A DNA stretch of 64,000 nt. Origin: Enterobacter cloacae complex sp. ECNIH7 (GTDB lineage: Bacteria; Pseudomonadota; Gammaproteobacteria; Enterobacterales; Enterobacteriaceae). The notes beneath the pieces are model-generated. The model had not been told where the DNA came from, searched no databases, and worked only from the letters and a program-made list of their open reading frames with translations. The translations under genes and the position numbers were made by a program. Below are positions 22,185 to 32,322 of this stretch, one piece after another. Each line of letters opens with the position of its first letter. Position 1 is the first letter of the stretch. The DNA lies in the NCBI RefSeq assembly GCF_002208095.1, contig NZ_CP017990.1, positions 372,001-436,000 on the forward strand, in the 5' to 3' direction.

Positions 22185-22619
22185 CTACAGCGGTTTGGTG
22201 AATCGGAAATGGCTCTGCGTGTATCCTTCACGAACGTAAAAACGGTGCGCGTCGGTGCGCTTCACGCTGGTGGAAAGTTCGGTCAGCTCCGCGCCGGCCT
22301 GTCGCGCCACCTCTTCCGCCCAGGCCAGCAGCTGACTTCCGACCTTTAACCCACGCGCCTGCGGCATTACGACCAGCTCCTGGATCTCGCCGATCCAGCG
22401 CGCGTGATGGAGGTGAAACTGCATGTGCAGACCGATCATGCCGATGACCTGTCCCTCTCTCTCCGCAAGCTGGTAGCGCATGTTGCGATCCTGCAGATTG
22501 GCAAGAAACCCGGCGTGGAACGCCTGATGATCGAACTCTGCCTGCTTCAGTTCGCAGATCAGGGCATAGACAATCTGCGCATCGTCGGCGGTGGCGGGGC
22601 GAAGCTGGCAGTCAGGCAT
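22185..22619 (-). CDS. phnO: Aminoalkylphosphonate N-acetyltransferase PhnO
   Basis: A 144-residue GNAT acetyltransferase, same length as E. coli PhnO. It acetylates aminoalkylphosphonates with acetyl-CoA, which both detoxifies them and aids their breakdown. The acetyl-CoA loop is seen in [19 protein letters not shown] and the end in [14 protein letters not shown]. The ATG at 22619 gives the family start [10 protein letters not shown]; longer upstream reading belongs to phnN in another frame. The start overlaps the phnN stop by eight bases. Confidence 0.95.
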   Translation of the reverse strand: MPDCQLRPATADDAQIVYALICELKQAEFDHQAFHAGFLANLQDRNMRYQLAEREGQVIGMIGLHMQFHLHHARWIGEIQELVVMPQARGLKVGSQLLAWAEEVARQAGAELTELSTSVKRTDAHRFYVREGYTQSHFRFTKPL

Positions 22620-23160
22620 GCTGTTTCTCCTTCTGACGGATAAGCGATAAAAAGGTATCGACTGACTGTAGCAAACTTCCGTCGTTATTGAGGATGTGGC
22701 AGTCCGACGGGGCATAGCGGGCCGCGCGCTCAAGCCGCAGATCGATCTCACGGGCTGATTCACGCCCCCGACTCTGCAACCGGCTGCGCAGAACGTCCGG
22801 CGAAACCTGCAGACAGACCGGCAGCAGGGCCGCCTCATAGCGGGCACGCGCTTGTGGCAGATGCGCACGCGAGCCGTTAACCAGCACGTCAAAACCCGCG
22901 TGCAGCCAGAGGTCAATTTCGATGCCCACGCCATAGTAAAAGCCGTTGGCGTGCCAGCTCAGCGCCAGCAGGTTTTGCCCGGCGCGGGTAAAAAATTCCT
23001 GCTCGCTCAGGGCGATATGGTTTTCACTCCCGGCATTGGCCGCGCGGGTAATATAGCGGTGCGCGACCAGCAGCTGCGGATGTTCCCGCTGCCGTAAGGC
23101 GGACAGCAGACTGTCCTTACCGGAGCCGGAGGGCCCCATTAACCAGATGAGCCTTCCCAT
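22612..23160 (-). CDS. phnN: Ribose 1,5-bisphosphate phosphokinase PhnN
   Basis: A 182-residue P-loop kinase related to guanylate kinase that phosphorylates ribose 1,5-bisphosphate to PRPP, linking phosphonate breakdown to nucleotide synthesis. Walker [10 protein letters not shown] is at residues 9-17. The ATG overlaps the phnM stop by one base. Confidence 0.95.
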   Translation of the reverse strand: MGRLIWLMGPSGSGKDSLLSALRQREHPQLLVAHRYITRAANAGSENHIALSEQEFFTRAGQNLLALSWHANGFYYGVGIEIDLWLHAGFDVLVNGSRAHLPQARARYEAALLPVCLQVSPDVLRSRLQSRGRESAREIDLRLERAARYAPSDCHILNNDGSLLQSVDTFLSLIRQKEKQHA

Positions 23161-24296
23161 CAGAACACCCTTTTTCCCTGACGCCAGACGTGGTCGATGT
23201 GAACGTGCTCGCCCTTGCGGTGGGCGAGTACCAGATCCGCGCGTTTACCCTCGGCGATTTCCCCGCGATCCTGAAGATTAAGCGCCGAGGCCGGGTTTTT
23301 CGTCACCAGTCGAATCGCCTGCGGCAGCGTAAAGGTGTTGTTCTCGTCGTCGGCAACCCGGAACGCCGCATCCAGCAGGCTGGCGGGGTAGTAGTCGGAT
23401 GAGAGGATATCCAGCAGACCAAGGGAGGCAAGCCTGCTTGCCGCGACGTTGCCGGAGTGCGATCCGCCGCGCACGATGTTAGGCGCGCCCATCAGCACGT
23501 TCATGCCGTGCCTGCGTGAGGCTTCAGCCGCTTCAAACGTGGTGGGAAATTCGGCGATCACGCTGCCAAGCTGGTGGGATTCGCGCACGTGATCGTGCGT
23601 GGCGTCGTCATGGCTGGCCAGGGCGATATTGCGGTCCCGGCACATTGCGGCAATCCTGAGACGGTTTGGCTGCGACCACTGCGCCGCAAGCGCCAGCTGC
23701 TCCTCCTCGTAGCGCGCCATCTCGGCATCGCTGAGAGAATATTTGCCCTGATAGTATTCACGATACTTTTCAATGTTGGCGAACTGGCGCTGCCCCGGCG
23801 AGTGGTCCATCAGGGAGACCAGCGAGACCGGCTCGCGGCCTACCAGCTTTTCAAACAGCGGCAGGGTGGTGTGGTGCGGCAGCTCGCAGCGCAGGTGCAG
23901 GCGGTGCTCGGCGCGGTTGAGGCCGCGTTTTTGCGTCTCCTCCACGGCGTTGATCATCTTCTCGAGATTTTCCAGGCGATCGCCGCCGTCGCGCACGTCG
24001 CCAATCGCCACCGCGTCCAGCACGGTGGTAATGCCGCTGGCGACCATCAGCGCGTCGTGGCTGCTCATCGCCGAATGGGCGGGCCAGTCCACCTTCGGGC
24101 GCGGGGTGAAGAATTTGTCCAGATTATCGGTATGAAGCTCAATCAGCCCCGGCAGCAGCCAGCCGCCTTCACCGTCCATCGCTTCAGGAGTACGGCTCTG
24201 GGTTTCGGCAAAGGCGCGAATAACGCCTTCATGAACTTCAACCGAGCCATCAACGACTTCATTTTCCAGCACCAGCCTGACGTTATTGATAATCAT
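23160..24296 (-). CDS. phnM: Alpha-D-ribose 1-methylphosphonate 5-triphosphate diphosphatase PhnM
   Basis: A 378-residue amidohydrolase-fold enzyme that removes pyrophosphate from ribose 1-phosphonate 5-triphosphate, the step before C-P bond cleavage. Metal-binding residues are visible in [12 protein letters not shown] (near residue 50), [21 protein letters not shown] and LSSDYYP. Length equals E. coli PhnM. It overlaps phnL by four bases. Confidence 0.96.
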   Translation of the reverse strand: MIINNVRLVLENEVVDGSVEVHEGVIRAFAETQSRTPEAMDGEGGWLLPGLIELHTDNLDKFFTPRPKVDWPAHSAMSSHDALMVASGITTVLDAVAIGDVRDGGDRLENLEKMINAVEETQKRGLNRAEHRLHLRCELPHHTTLPLFEKLVGREPVSLVSLMDHSPGQRQFANIEKYREYYQGKYSLSDAEMARYEEEQLALAAQWSQPNRLRIAAMCRDRNIALASHDDATHDHVRESHQLGSVIAEFPTTFEAAEASRRHGMNVLMGAPNIVRGGSHSGNVAASRLASLGLLDILSSDYYPASLLDAAFRVADDENNTFTLPQAIRLVTKNPASALNLQDRGEIAEGKRADLVLAHRKGEHVHIDHVWRQGKRVF

Positions 24297-24973
24297 GCGT
24301 TTGTCCCCATCGGGTGCAGTCTGTCCGCCACGCGGCTGCGTACGGTTTCGTCGTGGAAGATCCCGACGATCGCCGCGCCGCGAGCTTTGGCCTGTTCGAT
24401 CAGCTCCACCACGGCGGCGCTGTTTTTACCGTCGAGCGAGGCGGTGGGTTCATCCAGAAGTAAAATCGGGTAGTCGACGATAAATCCACGGGCGATATTG
24501 ACGCGCTGCTGCTCGCCGCCGGAAAAGGTCGACGGGGCGAGATGCCACAGGCGCTCCGGCACGTTGAGGCGCGTCAGCAGGCTGGCGGCTTTGGCGGCGC
24601 AGGCTTCTCGCGGCACGCCCAGATCCAGCAGGGGCTGCATCACCACGTCCAGGGCGGAGATCCGCGGGATCACCCGCAGAAACTGGCTCACCCAGCCGAT
24701 CGACGTGCGGCGGACTTCCAGCACTTTACGCGCGGGGGCCTGCACCAGATCGACCCACTCATCGTTGTGGCGAATGCGGATGTGGCCTTCATCCGGCAGA
24801 TAGTTGGCATACAGGGAGCGCAGCAGGGTGGATTTTCCGCTACCGGAATGGCCGTACAGCACCACGCATTCGCCGCTGCTGACCTCTAACGAGGCATTTT
24901 GCAGCACCGGCAGGCGCACGCCGTTTTGCTGGTGGAGCACAAAGGTCTTACTTACGTTTTCTACGCGGATCAT
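24293..24973 (-). CDS. phnL: C-P lyase ABC-type subunit PhnL
   Basis: A 226-residue ABC ATPase-like protein required with PhnGHI for coupling the phosphonate to ribose of ATP. Walker A GHSGSGKS is near residue 40, the signature is [14 protein letters not shown], and Walker B is [12 protein letters not shown]. It is not a transport subunit; in E. coli PhnL binds the PhnK-bound C-P lyase core. Confidence 0.95.
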   Translation of the reverse strand: MIRVENVSKTFVLHQQNGVRLPVLQNASLEVSSGECVVLYGHSGSGKSTLLRSLYANYLPDEGHIRIRHNDEWVDLVQAPARKVLEVRRTSIGWVSQFLRVIPRISALDVVMQPLLDLGVPREACAAKAASLLTRLNVPERLWHLAPSTFSGGEQQRVNIARGFIVDYPILLLDEPTASLDGKNSAAVVELIEQAKARGAAIVGIFHDETVRSRVADRLHPMGTNA

Positions 24974-24982
24974 GTTGGCCTC

Positions 24983-25738
24983 TTAATTCTGCAATACGGA
25001 CGACACCAGCAGCTGGGTGTACGGATGGTGCGGATCGTCGAGCACCCGGTCGGTTAACCCACTTTCCACCACCTGGCCCTGCTTCATCACCAGCAGACGG
25101 TCCGCCAGCAGGCGCGCAACGCCTAAATCGTGGGTGACAATCACCACCGCGAGGTTCAGCTCCACCACCAGGCCGCGCAGCAGGTCGAGCAGGCGCGCCT
25201 GCACGGAGACGTCCAGCCCGCCGGTGGGTTCATCCATAAATACCAGCTTCGGATGGGTGACCAGGTTGCGCGCAATCTGCAGGCGCTGCTGCATCCCGCC
25301 GGAGAAGGTCGTCGGCAGGTCGTCGATGCGCGAGGCGGGGATTTCCACCTCTTCCAGCCAGTGCTGGGCGGTAGCGCGGATATTGCCGTAGTGGCGCGCG
25401 CCGGTGGCCATCAGGCGTTCACCGATGTTGCCCCCGGCGGAGACCTGACGGCGCAGGCCGTCCATCGGGTGCTGATGCACCACGCCCCACTCGGTGCGCA
25501 GCAGGCGGCGGCGCTCGGCCTCGCTCATGCCGTACAGCGAGGCGCCCTCATACAAAATGTCGCCGTTCTGCGGCGTCAGGCGCGCGGAGATGGACTTCAG
25601 CAGGGTGGTTTTGCCGGAGCCGGACTCGCCGACGATCCCCAGCACTTCGCCCGGCCACAGCTCGAACGACACGTCGCTAAAGCCTTTGCCCGGCGCATAC
25701 AGGTGAGTCAGGTTATTAACCGAAAGCAGCGGTTTCAT
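24983..25738 (-). CDS. phnK: C-P lyase ABC-type subunit PhnK
   Basis: A 251-residue ABC ATPase-like protein that docks on the PhnGHIJ core. Walker A GESGSGKTT is near residue 37, the signature FSGGMQQRLQIAR and Walker B LVFMDEPTGGLD are intact. The ATG at 25738 is chosen to match the E. coli N-terminus (PLLSVNNLTHLYAPGKGF); longer upstream in-frame sequence lies over phnJ. It overlaps the phnJ stop by four bases. Confidence 0.95.
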   Translation of the reverse strand: MKPLLSVNNLTHLYAPGKGFSDVSFELWPGEVLGIVGESGSGKTTLLKSISARLTPQNGDILYEGASLYGMSEAERRRLLRTEWGVVHQHPMDGLRRQVSAGGNIGERLMATGARHYGNIRATAQHWLEEVEIPASRIDDLPTTFSGGMQQRLQIARNLVTHPKLVFMDEPTGGLDVSVQARLLDLLRGLVVELNLAVVIVTHDLGVARLLADRLLVMKQGQVVESGLTDRVLDDPHHPYTQLLVSSVLQN

Positions 25739-26580
25739 TGGCCGTTCGCCTCGCTCTGTTGGCGGCAGTAATCGGTGTCGGAGCAGACAAACATCCGTTT
25801 GCCCGTATCGTCCAGCACCACTTCGTCCAGATAGCTGTGTTTGGATCCGCAGATGGCGCACGGCTCGTCCCACTCCTGCACCGTAAACGGGTGATCGTCG
25901 AAATCGAGACTTTCCACGCGGGTGTAAGGCGGAACGGCGTAGATGCGTTTTTCGCGCCCGGCGCCGAAAAGCTGCAGGGCCGGCATCATGTCCATCTTCG
26001 GGTTATCGAATTTTGGGATTGGCGACGGGTCCATCACGTAGCGCCCGTTCACCTTCACCGGGTAGGCGTAGGTGGTGGCGATATGGCCGAAGCGGGCGAT
26101 ATCCTCATACAGCTTCACCTGCATGACGCCGTACTCTTCCAGCGCGTGCATGGTGCGGGTTTCCGTTTCGCGCGGCTCGATAAAGCGCAGCGGCTCCGGG
26201 ATCGGCACCTGGAAAATCAAAATCTGATCTTCTGTGAGCGGGGTTTCCGGGATGCGGTGTCGGGTCTGGATCAGCGTGGCGTCTTCGGTTTTTTCGGTGG
26301 TATTGACGCCGGTGACGCGCTGGAAGAAGCTGCGGATCGACACGGCGTTGGTGGTGTCGTCCGCGCCCTGGTCGATGACCTTCAGCACGTCCGCCTCGCC
26401 GATCACGCTGGCGGTGATCTGGATGCCGCCCGTGCCCCAGCCGTAGGGCATCGGCATTTCGCGGCCGCCGAACGGCACCTGATAGCCCGGAATGGCCACC
26501 GCTTTTAAGATGGCGCGGCGGATCATGCGTTTGGTTTGCTCATCCAGATAGGCAAAGTTGTAGCCGCTTAAGTTAGCCAT
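25735..26580 (-). CDS. phnJ: C-P lyase catalytic subunit PhnJ (radical SAM)
   Basis: A 281-residue iron-sulfur radical SAM enzyme that cleaves the carbon-phosphorus bond of ribose 1-alkylphosphonate 5-phosphate. The unusual cluster ligands C241-X2-C244-X21-C266 and the essential C272 are all present in the C-terminal CAICGSKHS ... CSDTDYC segment. It overlaps phnI by eight bases. Confidence 0.97.
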   Translation of the reverse strand: MANLSGYNFAYLDEQTKRMIRRAILKAVAIPGYQVPFGGREMPMPYGWGTGGIQITASVIGEADVLKVIDQGADDTTNAVSIRSFFQRVTGVNTTEKTEDATLIQTRHRIPETPLTEDQILIFQVPIPEPLRFIEPRETETRTMHALEEYGVMQVKLYEDIARFGHIATTYAYPVKVNGRYVMDPSPIPKFDNPKMDMMPALQLFGAGREKRIYAVPPYTRVESLDFDDHPFTVQEWDEPCAICGSKHSYLDEVVLDDTGKRMFVCSDTDYCRQQSEANGQ

Positions 26581-27637
26581 TTTTGCGCTCCCGTTGCAGG
26601 CGTTTCAGCAGTTCCAGTTCGGCCTGGAAATCGACGTAGTGCGGCAGCTTGAGGTGCGAGACAAAACCGGCGGCCTCAACGTTATCCGCGTGGGCCAGCA
26701 CGAACTCTTCGTCCTGCGCCGGGCCTGCAACGTGCTCGCCGTAGTCCGGCGCCTGGAGTGCGCGGTCGACCAGCGCCATGGCCATGGCCTTGCGCTCGCC
26801 GAGGCCGAATACCAGCCCGTAGCCGCGGGTAAAGTGCGGGTCTTCGTCTTCCGGGGCGACGAAACCGTTGACCATTTCACATTCGGTCATCAGCAGTTCG
26901 CCGATGTTCACCGCAAAACCCAGCTCTTCCGGTACGATCTCGACGTCGATGTAGCCGCTGCGAATTTCGGCTGCAAACGGGTGGTTGCGCCCGTAGCCGC
27001 GCTGGGTGGAGTAGGCCAGCGCCAGCAGATAGCCTTCGTCGCCGCGCATCAGCTGCTGCAGGCGGGACGAGCGCGAGCACGGGTAAACCGGCGGCGTGCG
27101 GGTGATGTCATCCGGCTGCGCGCCAGAATCTTCTTCCGCCTTCGCCAGGCCCTGTTTTGCCAGCAGGCTGAAGACGTGCGGAGACGGTTCCTGTTCGGCG
27201 TCGGAGGTGCTGAGCGTCGGCGCTTCGCCGTTCGCCAGCAGGGTAAAATCCAGCAGGCGGTGGGTGTAGTCGTACGTGGGGCCAAGCAGCTGGCCGCCGG
27301 GAACGTCTTTATAAACGGCAGAAATGCGGCGTTCCAGGCGCATCTCCGCCGTGTTCACCGGCTCGCTTACCGCCAGTCTGGCAAGCGTGGTGCGGTAGGC
27401 GCGCAGCAGGAAGATGGCTTCCACGTTGTCGCCGCTGGCCTGCTTCAGGGCCAGCGCCGCCAGCTCGCGGTCGGCAATGCCGCCTTCGGTCATCACGCGG
27501 TCGACGGCGAGGTTTAGCTGCTGTTCAATCTGGGCGACGCTCAGCTCGGGAAGCCGTTCATCGCCCCGTCGTCTGTGCGCCTGCAGCGCATGGGCGGCGG
27601 CGATGGCCTTCTCGCCCCCTTTGACGGCAACGTACAT
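26573..27637 (-). CDS. phnI: C-P lyase subunit PhnI
   Basis: A 354-residue subunit of the PhnGHIJ core, the same length as E. coli PhnI; it has nucleosidase activity on its own and attaches the phosphonate to ribose with its partners. The ATG at 27637 gives the family start [12 protein letters not shown] and overlaps the phnH stop by one base; an alternative start two codons upstream is less likely. Confidence 0.96.
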   Translation of the reverse strand: MYVAVKGGEKAIAAAHALQAHRRRGDERLPELSVAQIEQQLNLAVDRVMTEGGIADRELAALALKQASGDNVEAIFLLRAYRTTLARLAVSEPVNTAEMRLERRISAVYKDVPGGQLLGPTYDYTHRLLDFTLLANGEAPTLSTSDAEQEPSPHVFSLLAKQGLAKAEEDSGAQPDDITRTPPVYPCSRSSRLQQLMRGDEGYLLALAYSTQRGYGRNHPFAAEIRSGYIDVEIVPEELGFAVNIGELLMTECEMVNGFVAPEDEDPHFTRGYGLVFGLGERKAMAMALVDRALQAPDYGEHVAGPAQDEEFVLAHADNVEAAGFVSHLKLPHYVDFQAELELLKRLQRERKNG

Positions 27638-28221
27638 CAGCACACCTCCACGTGAGTGGTCCGCGGGATTGCCAGCAGGCGCTCGCCGCAGGTCAGGATC
27701 AGGTCAATGCCCAGCGGGAACGGGTGCGGGCGCTCGGTCAGCTCGTGAATGATGCACTCCGGCAGCTGCGGCGCGACCATGCGCTCGTCGGCGATGCCTG
27801 CCCCCGTGAGGCGCAGCATGCGGCCGCCGCTCAGGCTGGAGACCTGCAAAATCAGGGTGGCGCTGGTCTCCGGGGCGACGGTGCTGCCTTCGCTCAGGGC
27901 GTTCAATTGCTCATGGCTGATTTGTTCATCGGCCACGGCAAAAACCGCCTGCTGGGGCTGATCGACCAGCGGAGCGCTGGTGTGAAAACGCAGGTTCTGG
28001 CTGGCGATATCGTTCGACAGCGCGCCCGAAAGCCACACCGGGGTGTCGTTGTCGGCAAGCGTCAGCAGCACGCTGGTGGTCGCCAGATTCAGCGGCAGCC
28101 AGCCCTGGGAGAGCTGGTGCAGCGAGACGATCGCGCCCGGCTCGCTCATCGCCTTCAGCAGGCGACGAAAACTGTGTTGGGCATCCTGGACGGCCAGGGT
28201 AAAAGCAGGTTGAAGCGTCAT
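27637..28221 (-). CDS. phnH: C-P lyase subunit PhnH
   Basis: A 194-residue core subunit, equal in length to E. coli PhnH, with conserved segments such as [24 protein letters not shown] near the start and [16 protein letters not shown] near the end. It overlaps phnG by four bases. Confidence 0.96.
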   Translation of the reverse strand: MTLQPAFTLAVQDAQHSFRRLLKAMSEPGAIVSLHQLSQGWLPLNLATTSVLLTLADNDTPVWLSGALSNDIASQNLRFHTSAPLVDQPQQAVFAVADEQISHEQLNALSEGSTVAPETSATLILQVSSLSGGRMLRLTGAGIADERMVAPQLPECIIHELTERPHPFPLGIDLILTCGERLLAIPRTTHVEVC

Positions 28222-28670
28222 GCGTTGTCTCCGCGAACGAGCGTAAAGAAGTCGACCCGGCTGGTATTCACTTCGGCCTGACGCGCGGCAAGACGTGCGG
28301 CGCGGTCGGCTTCCAGCGGGGTAATAAGGGTTTCCATTAGCGTCTGGAAATACGGCTGTTCCTGTAAAAGCGCGTCGATCACCGCGCAGCGCTCGGCGTG
28401 GGCTTTATCACGCCCCAGCACGTAGCTGTAGCCCAGCGTGCCGCTGTGCAGGCGGATAGCCGCGCGGGTGAGGGTGGCGTCTCCGGCGAAAAAGCGCTTG
28501 CCGGTGCCGCCCATGCGCGCCTGGATCTGAACAAGGCCGATCTCCGGGGCGCGAAGGGTGTCGTAGTCTGGCGTCAGGCTGAGCGCGTTCATGCGGGCAG
28601 CCAGCGCAGCAGGCTGGCTGTGGGCCAGCACGCGCATCCAGCGCTGTCGGGTGGCGATGTCGAAGTGCAT
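28218..28670 (-). CDS. phnG: C-P lyase subunit PhnG
   Basis: A 150-residue core subunit of C-P lyase, same length as E. coli PhnG. Conserved are [11 protein letters not shown] at the start and [20 protein letters not shown] in the middle. It begins immediately after the phnF stop. Confidence 0.96.
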   Translation of the reverse strand: MHFDIATRQRWMRVLAHSQPAALAARMNALSLTPDYDTLRAPEIGLVQIQARMGGTGKRFFAGDATLTRAAIRLHSGTLGYSYVLGRDKAHAERCAVIDALLQEQPYFQTLMETLITPLEADRAARLAARQAEVNTSRVDFFTLVRGDNA

Positions 28671-29396
28671 TCAGTGCTCCATGGTGAATTCGATCATGTC
28701 GGCGCGGGTCAGGCTGACGGAGTATTCCGTCGCGTTGATCTCGCCGTCACGGTGGTTGAGGGTGCGTACGCAGAGCAGCGGGGCCATATTGGGGATTTCG
28801 AGCACCTTGCTCTCTTTCGCCTGCGCGCGACGGGCGCTGATGCGCGTCTGGGTGCGCTTGAGCGCAATACCGGTCGCATCCTGAAGAAAGTCATGCAGCG
28901 AGCCGCTGGAGAAATGCTGGAGCACGGGCCAGAGGGCGAGGTCCGCAAAGTAGTGGTCTATCTGGCATACCGCCACGCCGTTAACGCGACGCAGGGTACG
29001 CAGGTGAATGACGTCGTCGCCCTCCTGAATACCCAGCGCGTCCGCCACGTGGCTGGAGGCCGGACGCAATACCGAGAGCAGCTTTTCGCTGGTCGGGTGG
29101 CTGCCCTGATCCAGCAGGTTCTGGCTAAAGCGCGCCTGGGCGTTCAGTGGGTAGTCGAACGGGCGCATCAGCACCAGCACGCCCACGCCCTGACGGCGCT
29201 GGACCCAGCCGCGCTCGACCAGCTGGTCAATGGCGCGACGCAGGGTGTGGCGGTTCACTTCATAGCGGTCGGCAAGCTGCTGCTCGGCGGGCAGGTAGTC
29301 CCCGCAGCGGTAGTGCGTGCGCAGCTCCACTTCGAGCTTTGCCGCAATCTCTTGCCAGCGGGTAGGATAACTGGTCGGATGTCTGGATAAGTGCAT
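28671..29396 (-). CDS. phnF: GntR-family regulator PhnF
   Basis: A 241-residue GntR/HutC-type regulator. The winged helix is at about 20-80 (LPAEQQLADRYEVNRHTLRR, QRRQGVGVLVL) and the UTRA ligand-binding domain follows. Located inside the operon, it probably represses it in response to a phosphonate-related ligand, in addition to PhoB control. The ATG at 29396 matches the E. coli start MHLS; three extra upstream codons are possible. Confidence 0.95.
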   Translation of the reverse strand: MHLSRHPTSYPTRWQEIAAKLEVELRTHYRCGDYLPAEQQLADRYEVNRHTLRRAIDQLVERGWVQRRQGVGVLVLMRPFDYPLNAQARFSQNLLDQGSHPTSEKLLSVLRPASSHVADALGIQEGDDVIHLRTLRRVNGVAVCQIDHYFADLALWPVLQHFSSGSLHDFLQDATGIALKRTQTRISARRAQAKESKVLEIPNMAPLLCVRTLNHRDGEINATEYSVSLTRADMIEFTMEH

Positions 29397-29416
29397 AGAA
29401 AACAAAGCCTCGCTTC

Positions 29417-30196
29417 TCAGATGAAGTGCTTACGCAAACGTTGAGAGAGGAAATCCAGCAGGCTGACGGTGACGATGATGAGCACCATCAGGGCACAGGT
29501 TTGCTGGAACTGAAAACCGCGAATCGCTTCCCACAGGGTGACGCCAATCCCGCCTGCGCCCACCATACCGACCACCGTCGCGGAGCGGACGTTAGACTCA
29601 AAGCGGTACAGGGAGTAGGAGATCAGGAGCGGCATAACCTGCGGCAGGACGCCGTAAAGGATCTCTTCGATTTTATTGGCACCCGTGGCGCGGATGCCTT
29701 CCACCGGGCCGGGCTCAATGGCTTCGACCGCTTCAGAAAGCAGCTTGGAGAGCACGCCGGTGGTGTGGATGAACAGTGCCATCACGCCGGCGAACGGACC
29801 CAGGCCAACGGCGACCACGAACAGCATCGCAAAGACCATTTCATTGATGGCGCGACAGGCGTCCATCAGGCGACGCATCGGCTGGTATATCCACCACGGC
29901 ACGATGTTTTCGGCGCTCATCAGGCCAAAGGGAATAGAGAGAACGACGGCAAGGGCGGTGCCCCAGACGGCGATTTGCAGGGTGACCGCCATTTCGCTGA
30001 GATAGTCCTGCCACTGGCTGAAGTCCGGCGGGAAGAAGTCGGCGGCGAAGGTCGCCATGTTGCCCGCGTCCTTGAAGAGCAGCAGCGGATCCATTTCCGC
30101 GCCCTTCCAGGAGATAACCAGCACCGCCAGCAGGATGGCCCAGCTTATGAGCGAGAACCAGCTGCGCTTCGGCGGCGGGAGGGTGATGGTTTGCAT
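29417..30196 (-). CDS. phnE: Phosphonate ABC transporter permease PhnE, intact
   Basis: A 259-residue inner-membrane permease with about five to six helices and the EAA-type loop [24 protein letters not shown]. coli K-12 carries an 8-base insertion that breaks phnE and silences phosphonate use; here the frame is whole, so uptake should work without mutation. Confidence 0.96.
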   Translation of the reverse strand: MQTITLPPPKRSWFSLISWAILLAVLVISWKGAEMDPLLLFKDAGNMATFAADFFPPDFSQWQDYLSEMAVTLQIAVWGTALAVVLSIPFGLMSAENIVPWWIYQPMRRLMDACRAINEMVFAMLFVVAVGLGPFAGVMALFIHTTGVLSKLLSEAVEAIEPGPVEGIRATGANKIEEILYGVLPQVMPLLISYSLYRFESNVRSATVVGMVGAGGIGVTLWEAIRGFQFQQTCALMVLIIVTVSLLDFLSQRLRKHFI

Positions 30197-30215
30197 GTTG
30201 GCTCCTTTGGGTTTA

Positions 30216-30307
30216 GTCCCCTCTCCCTTGAGGGAGAGGGTTAGGGTGAGGGGGAAATGTGCGCGCTAATGCCCTCACCCCGGCCCTCTCCCACGGGGAG
30301 AGGGAGA
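30216..30307. repeat. Paired REP-like elements (CCCTCTCC family)
   Basis: Two inverted units (CCCCTCTCCCTTGAGGGAGA and GCCCTCTCCCACGGGGAGAG) sit between phnD and phnE. Such structures can retard decay of the upstream phnCD message. Confidence 0.85.
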
Positions 30308-30313
30308 AAGGCA

Positions 30314-31330
30314 CTACTGCACCGCTTTATTCACGCTCGTCATCGCACCGAGCGCGGCGGTCAGGCGATCGAGGTCTTCCAGCTGTGCCTCAATTGCGGC
30401 CACTTTGCTGGTCTTCTCCTCGTCCTTCAGCCCCTTGTTGTCCTTCACGCCCTGCATCTGTTTAAACAGCGCCAGCTGGCGAATCGGGACCAGCTGCAGG
30501 TCGCTTGACGGGCGGAACGGTGCCCAGCCCAGGCGCGCCAGGACCGCTTTCTCTTCCGGCGTTTTGCCATAGGTCATAAAGAAGTCGTACACCTTATCCT
30601 TGGTGTTTTCGGACAGGTTTTTACGCCAGACGATCGGGTCGCCCGGGATCAGCGGCGATTTCCAGATAACCTTGATCTCTTTCAGCTTGTCCGGCGCGGA
30701 AGTTTTCAGCTTGTCGAGGTTCTCGGTGTTGTTGGTAGCAACGTCCACCTGCTTGTTGGCCACGGCCAGAGCGTTGGTTTCGTGGCTGGCGTTCACCGTG
30801 CGTTTGAAGTCGCTGGCGGAGGCGTTGTTTTTGGCGAAGACGTAGTAGCCGGGGACAAGGTAGCCGGAGGTGGAGTTCGGGTCGCCGTTGCCGAAGGTCA
30901 GCTCTTTGCGTTTGGCGAGCATGTCGTTGAGGTTGTTGATCGGGCTGTCTTTATTCACGATCAGCACGCTCCAGTAGCCCGGGGATCCATCTGCCGCGAC
31001 GGTCTGGGCAAAGACCTGGCCATTCGCACGGTCCACCGCTTCCATGGCGGAGAGGTTGCCGTACCAGGCGATGTCCACTTTATTAAAGCGCATCCCCTGG
31101 ATGATGCCCGCGTAGTCCGGGGCGAAGAAGGCGTTCACTTTGATTCCCAGCCTGGTTTCCATATCTTTCAGGAACGGTTCCCACTGAGGCTTCAGGTTCT
31201 GCTGTGATTCCGTCGAAATAATGCCGAAGTTCAGCGCTTTTTCCTGCTCTTGTGCATACGCCGGGCTTAACAGGGTGCTGAGGCTGAACATGCTGGTAAA
31301 GGCCAGCGCGGCAACGGCTTTGTAGCTCAT
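30314..31330 (-). CDS. phnD: Phosphonate-binding periplasmic protein PhnD
   Basis: A 338-residue periplasmic binding protein, equal to E. coli PhnD. A signal peptide is clear (MSYKAVAALAFTSMFSLSTL, cleaved after AYA). Family words include LNFGIISTESQQNLKPQWEP, FFAPDYAGIIQGMRFNKVD and NGDPNSTSGYLVPG, the last holding residues that grip the phosphonate group. Confidence 0.96.
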   Translation of the reverse strand: MSYKAVAALAFTSMFSLSTLLSPAYAQEQEKALNFGIISTESQQNLKPQWEPFLKDMETRLGIKVNAFFAPDYAGIIQGMRFNKVDIAWYGNLSAMEAVDRANGQVFAQTVAADGSPGYWSVLIVNKDSPINNLNDMLAKRKELTFGNGDPNSTSGYLVPGYYVFAKNNASASDFKRTVNASHETNALAVANKQVDVATNNTENLDKLKTSAPDKLKEIKVIWKSPLIPGDPIVWRKNLSENTKDKVYDFFMTYGKTPEEKAVLARLGWAPFRPSSDLQLVPIRQLALFKQMQGVKDNKGLKDEEKTSKVAAIEAQLEDLDRLTAALGAMTSVNKAVQ

Positions 31331-31354
31331 GTACTTTCCTCGGATCGGGTTTAA

Positions 31355-32143
31355 TTAAGCAGCCTGCGCGTTCTCTTCGACGCGGTTAATGCTGCGGTAG
31401 AGATGGTCAAAACGTTCGTTATCAAACTGATGGCTCGCGCCATCAAAGAACACATGTCCCTGACGCAGGGCGACAATGCGTTCGCAGTAGCGCAGGGCGT
31501 AATCCACCTGATGCAGCGTGACCACCACGGTGATACCGTCGTTCTGGTTAATGTCGCGCAGGGTTTCCATCACGATGCGGGCGGACTCCGGGTCCAGCGA
31601 GGCAATGGGTTCGTCTGCGAGAATGATTTGCGCTTTTTGCATCAGGGCGCGGGCAATGGCGACGCGCTGCTGTTGTCCACCGGACAGGGTGGAGACGCGC
31701 TGATGGGCGAAATGCGCCATGCCGACGCGGGTCAGCGCCTGTAAGGCTTCCTGCTTCTGCGAAGGGGAGAACCAGCGCAGACAGGTGCGCCAGAACGGGG
31801 TGCTGCCGAGCGCGCCAATCAGCACGTTCTCCAGCACCGTCAGGCGGTTCACCAGGTTGAACTGCTGGAAGATGTAGCCCGTCCGGGCGCGGCTCTTGCG
31901 GATATCGCTGGCGAGACGCCCCGCGCGCTGCACGGTATTACCCAGCAGCTCGACGTGGCTTTCCGGCGTTTTATCGCCGGTGATAAGCCCGCTCAAATGG
32001 CGCAGAAGGGTGGATTTACCCGAGCCGGAAGGCCCGAGAAGCGCCACCATGTCGCCCTGCCGGACGGTCAGATCAACGGCATGCAGAGCCTTGTTGTGAT
32101 TGAAGGTCTTGCTCAGTTTCTCGACGCGGATGACGGTTTGCAT
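31355..32143 (-). CDS. phnC: Phosphonate ABC transporter ATPase PhnC
   Basis: A 262-residue ATPase of the phosphonate importer and first gene of the operon. Walker A GPSGSGKST is near residue 37, signature LSGGQQQRVAIARAL, Walker B IILADEPIASLD. A pho box lies about 45 bases upstream, so phosphate starvation through PhoB should switch the operon on. Confidence 0.96.
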   Translation of the reverse strand: MQTVIRVEKLSKTFNHNKALHAVDLTVRQGDMVALLGPSGSGKSTLLRHLSGLITGDKTPESHVELLGNTVQRAGRLASDIRKSRARTGYIFQQFNLVNRLTVLENVLIGALGSTPFWRTCLRWFSPSQKQEALQALTRVGMAHFAHQRVSTLSGGQQQRVAIARALMQKAQIILADEPIASLDPESARIVMETLRDINQNDGITVVVTLHQVDYALRYCERIVALRQGHVFFDGASHQFDNERFDHLYRSINRVEENAQAA

Positions 32144-32187
32144 GTGCTGGGCCTCACGATAAATGTGGCCTCATGCTGGCGCATCAA

Positions 32188-32205
32188 TGTGACATTTGGG
32201 TTAAG
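32188..32205 (-). promoter_or_regulatory. Pho box upstream of phnC
   Basis: On the minus strand CTTAACC-CAAA-TGTCACA fits two 7-base PhoB half sites separated by four bases, and resembles the E. coli phnC box (TTAACC..AAAT..GTCACA) in content and position. Confidence 0.6.
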
Positions 32206-32256
32206 TCTGGGTTGCGGGAGTTTGAAGAGTTGAGGGGAGTTTGATGACAATCACCG

Positions 32257-32322
32257 TAGGCCCGGTCAGCGCAGCGCCACCGGGCGCTGTTGCCTGCTGC
32301 GCTGCGCTTATCCGGCCTAAGG
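32257..32322. repeat. REP elements, classical type
   Basis: Two copies of a palindromic unit (GGCCCGGTCAGCGCAGCGCC, then CTGCGCTGCGCTTATCCGGC in inverse orientation) resemble the classical enterobacterial REP and lie between phnC and the phnB-like gene; a related copy is at 32801. Confidence 0.8.
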
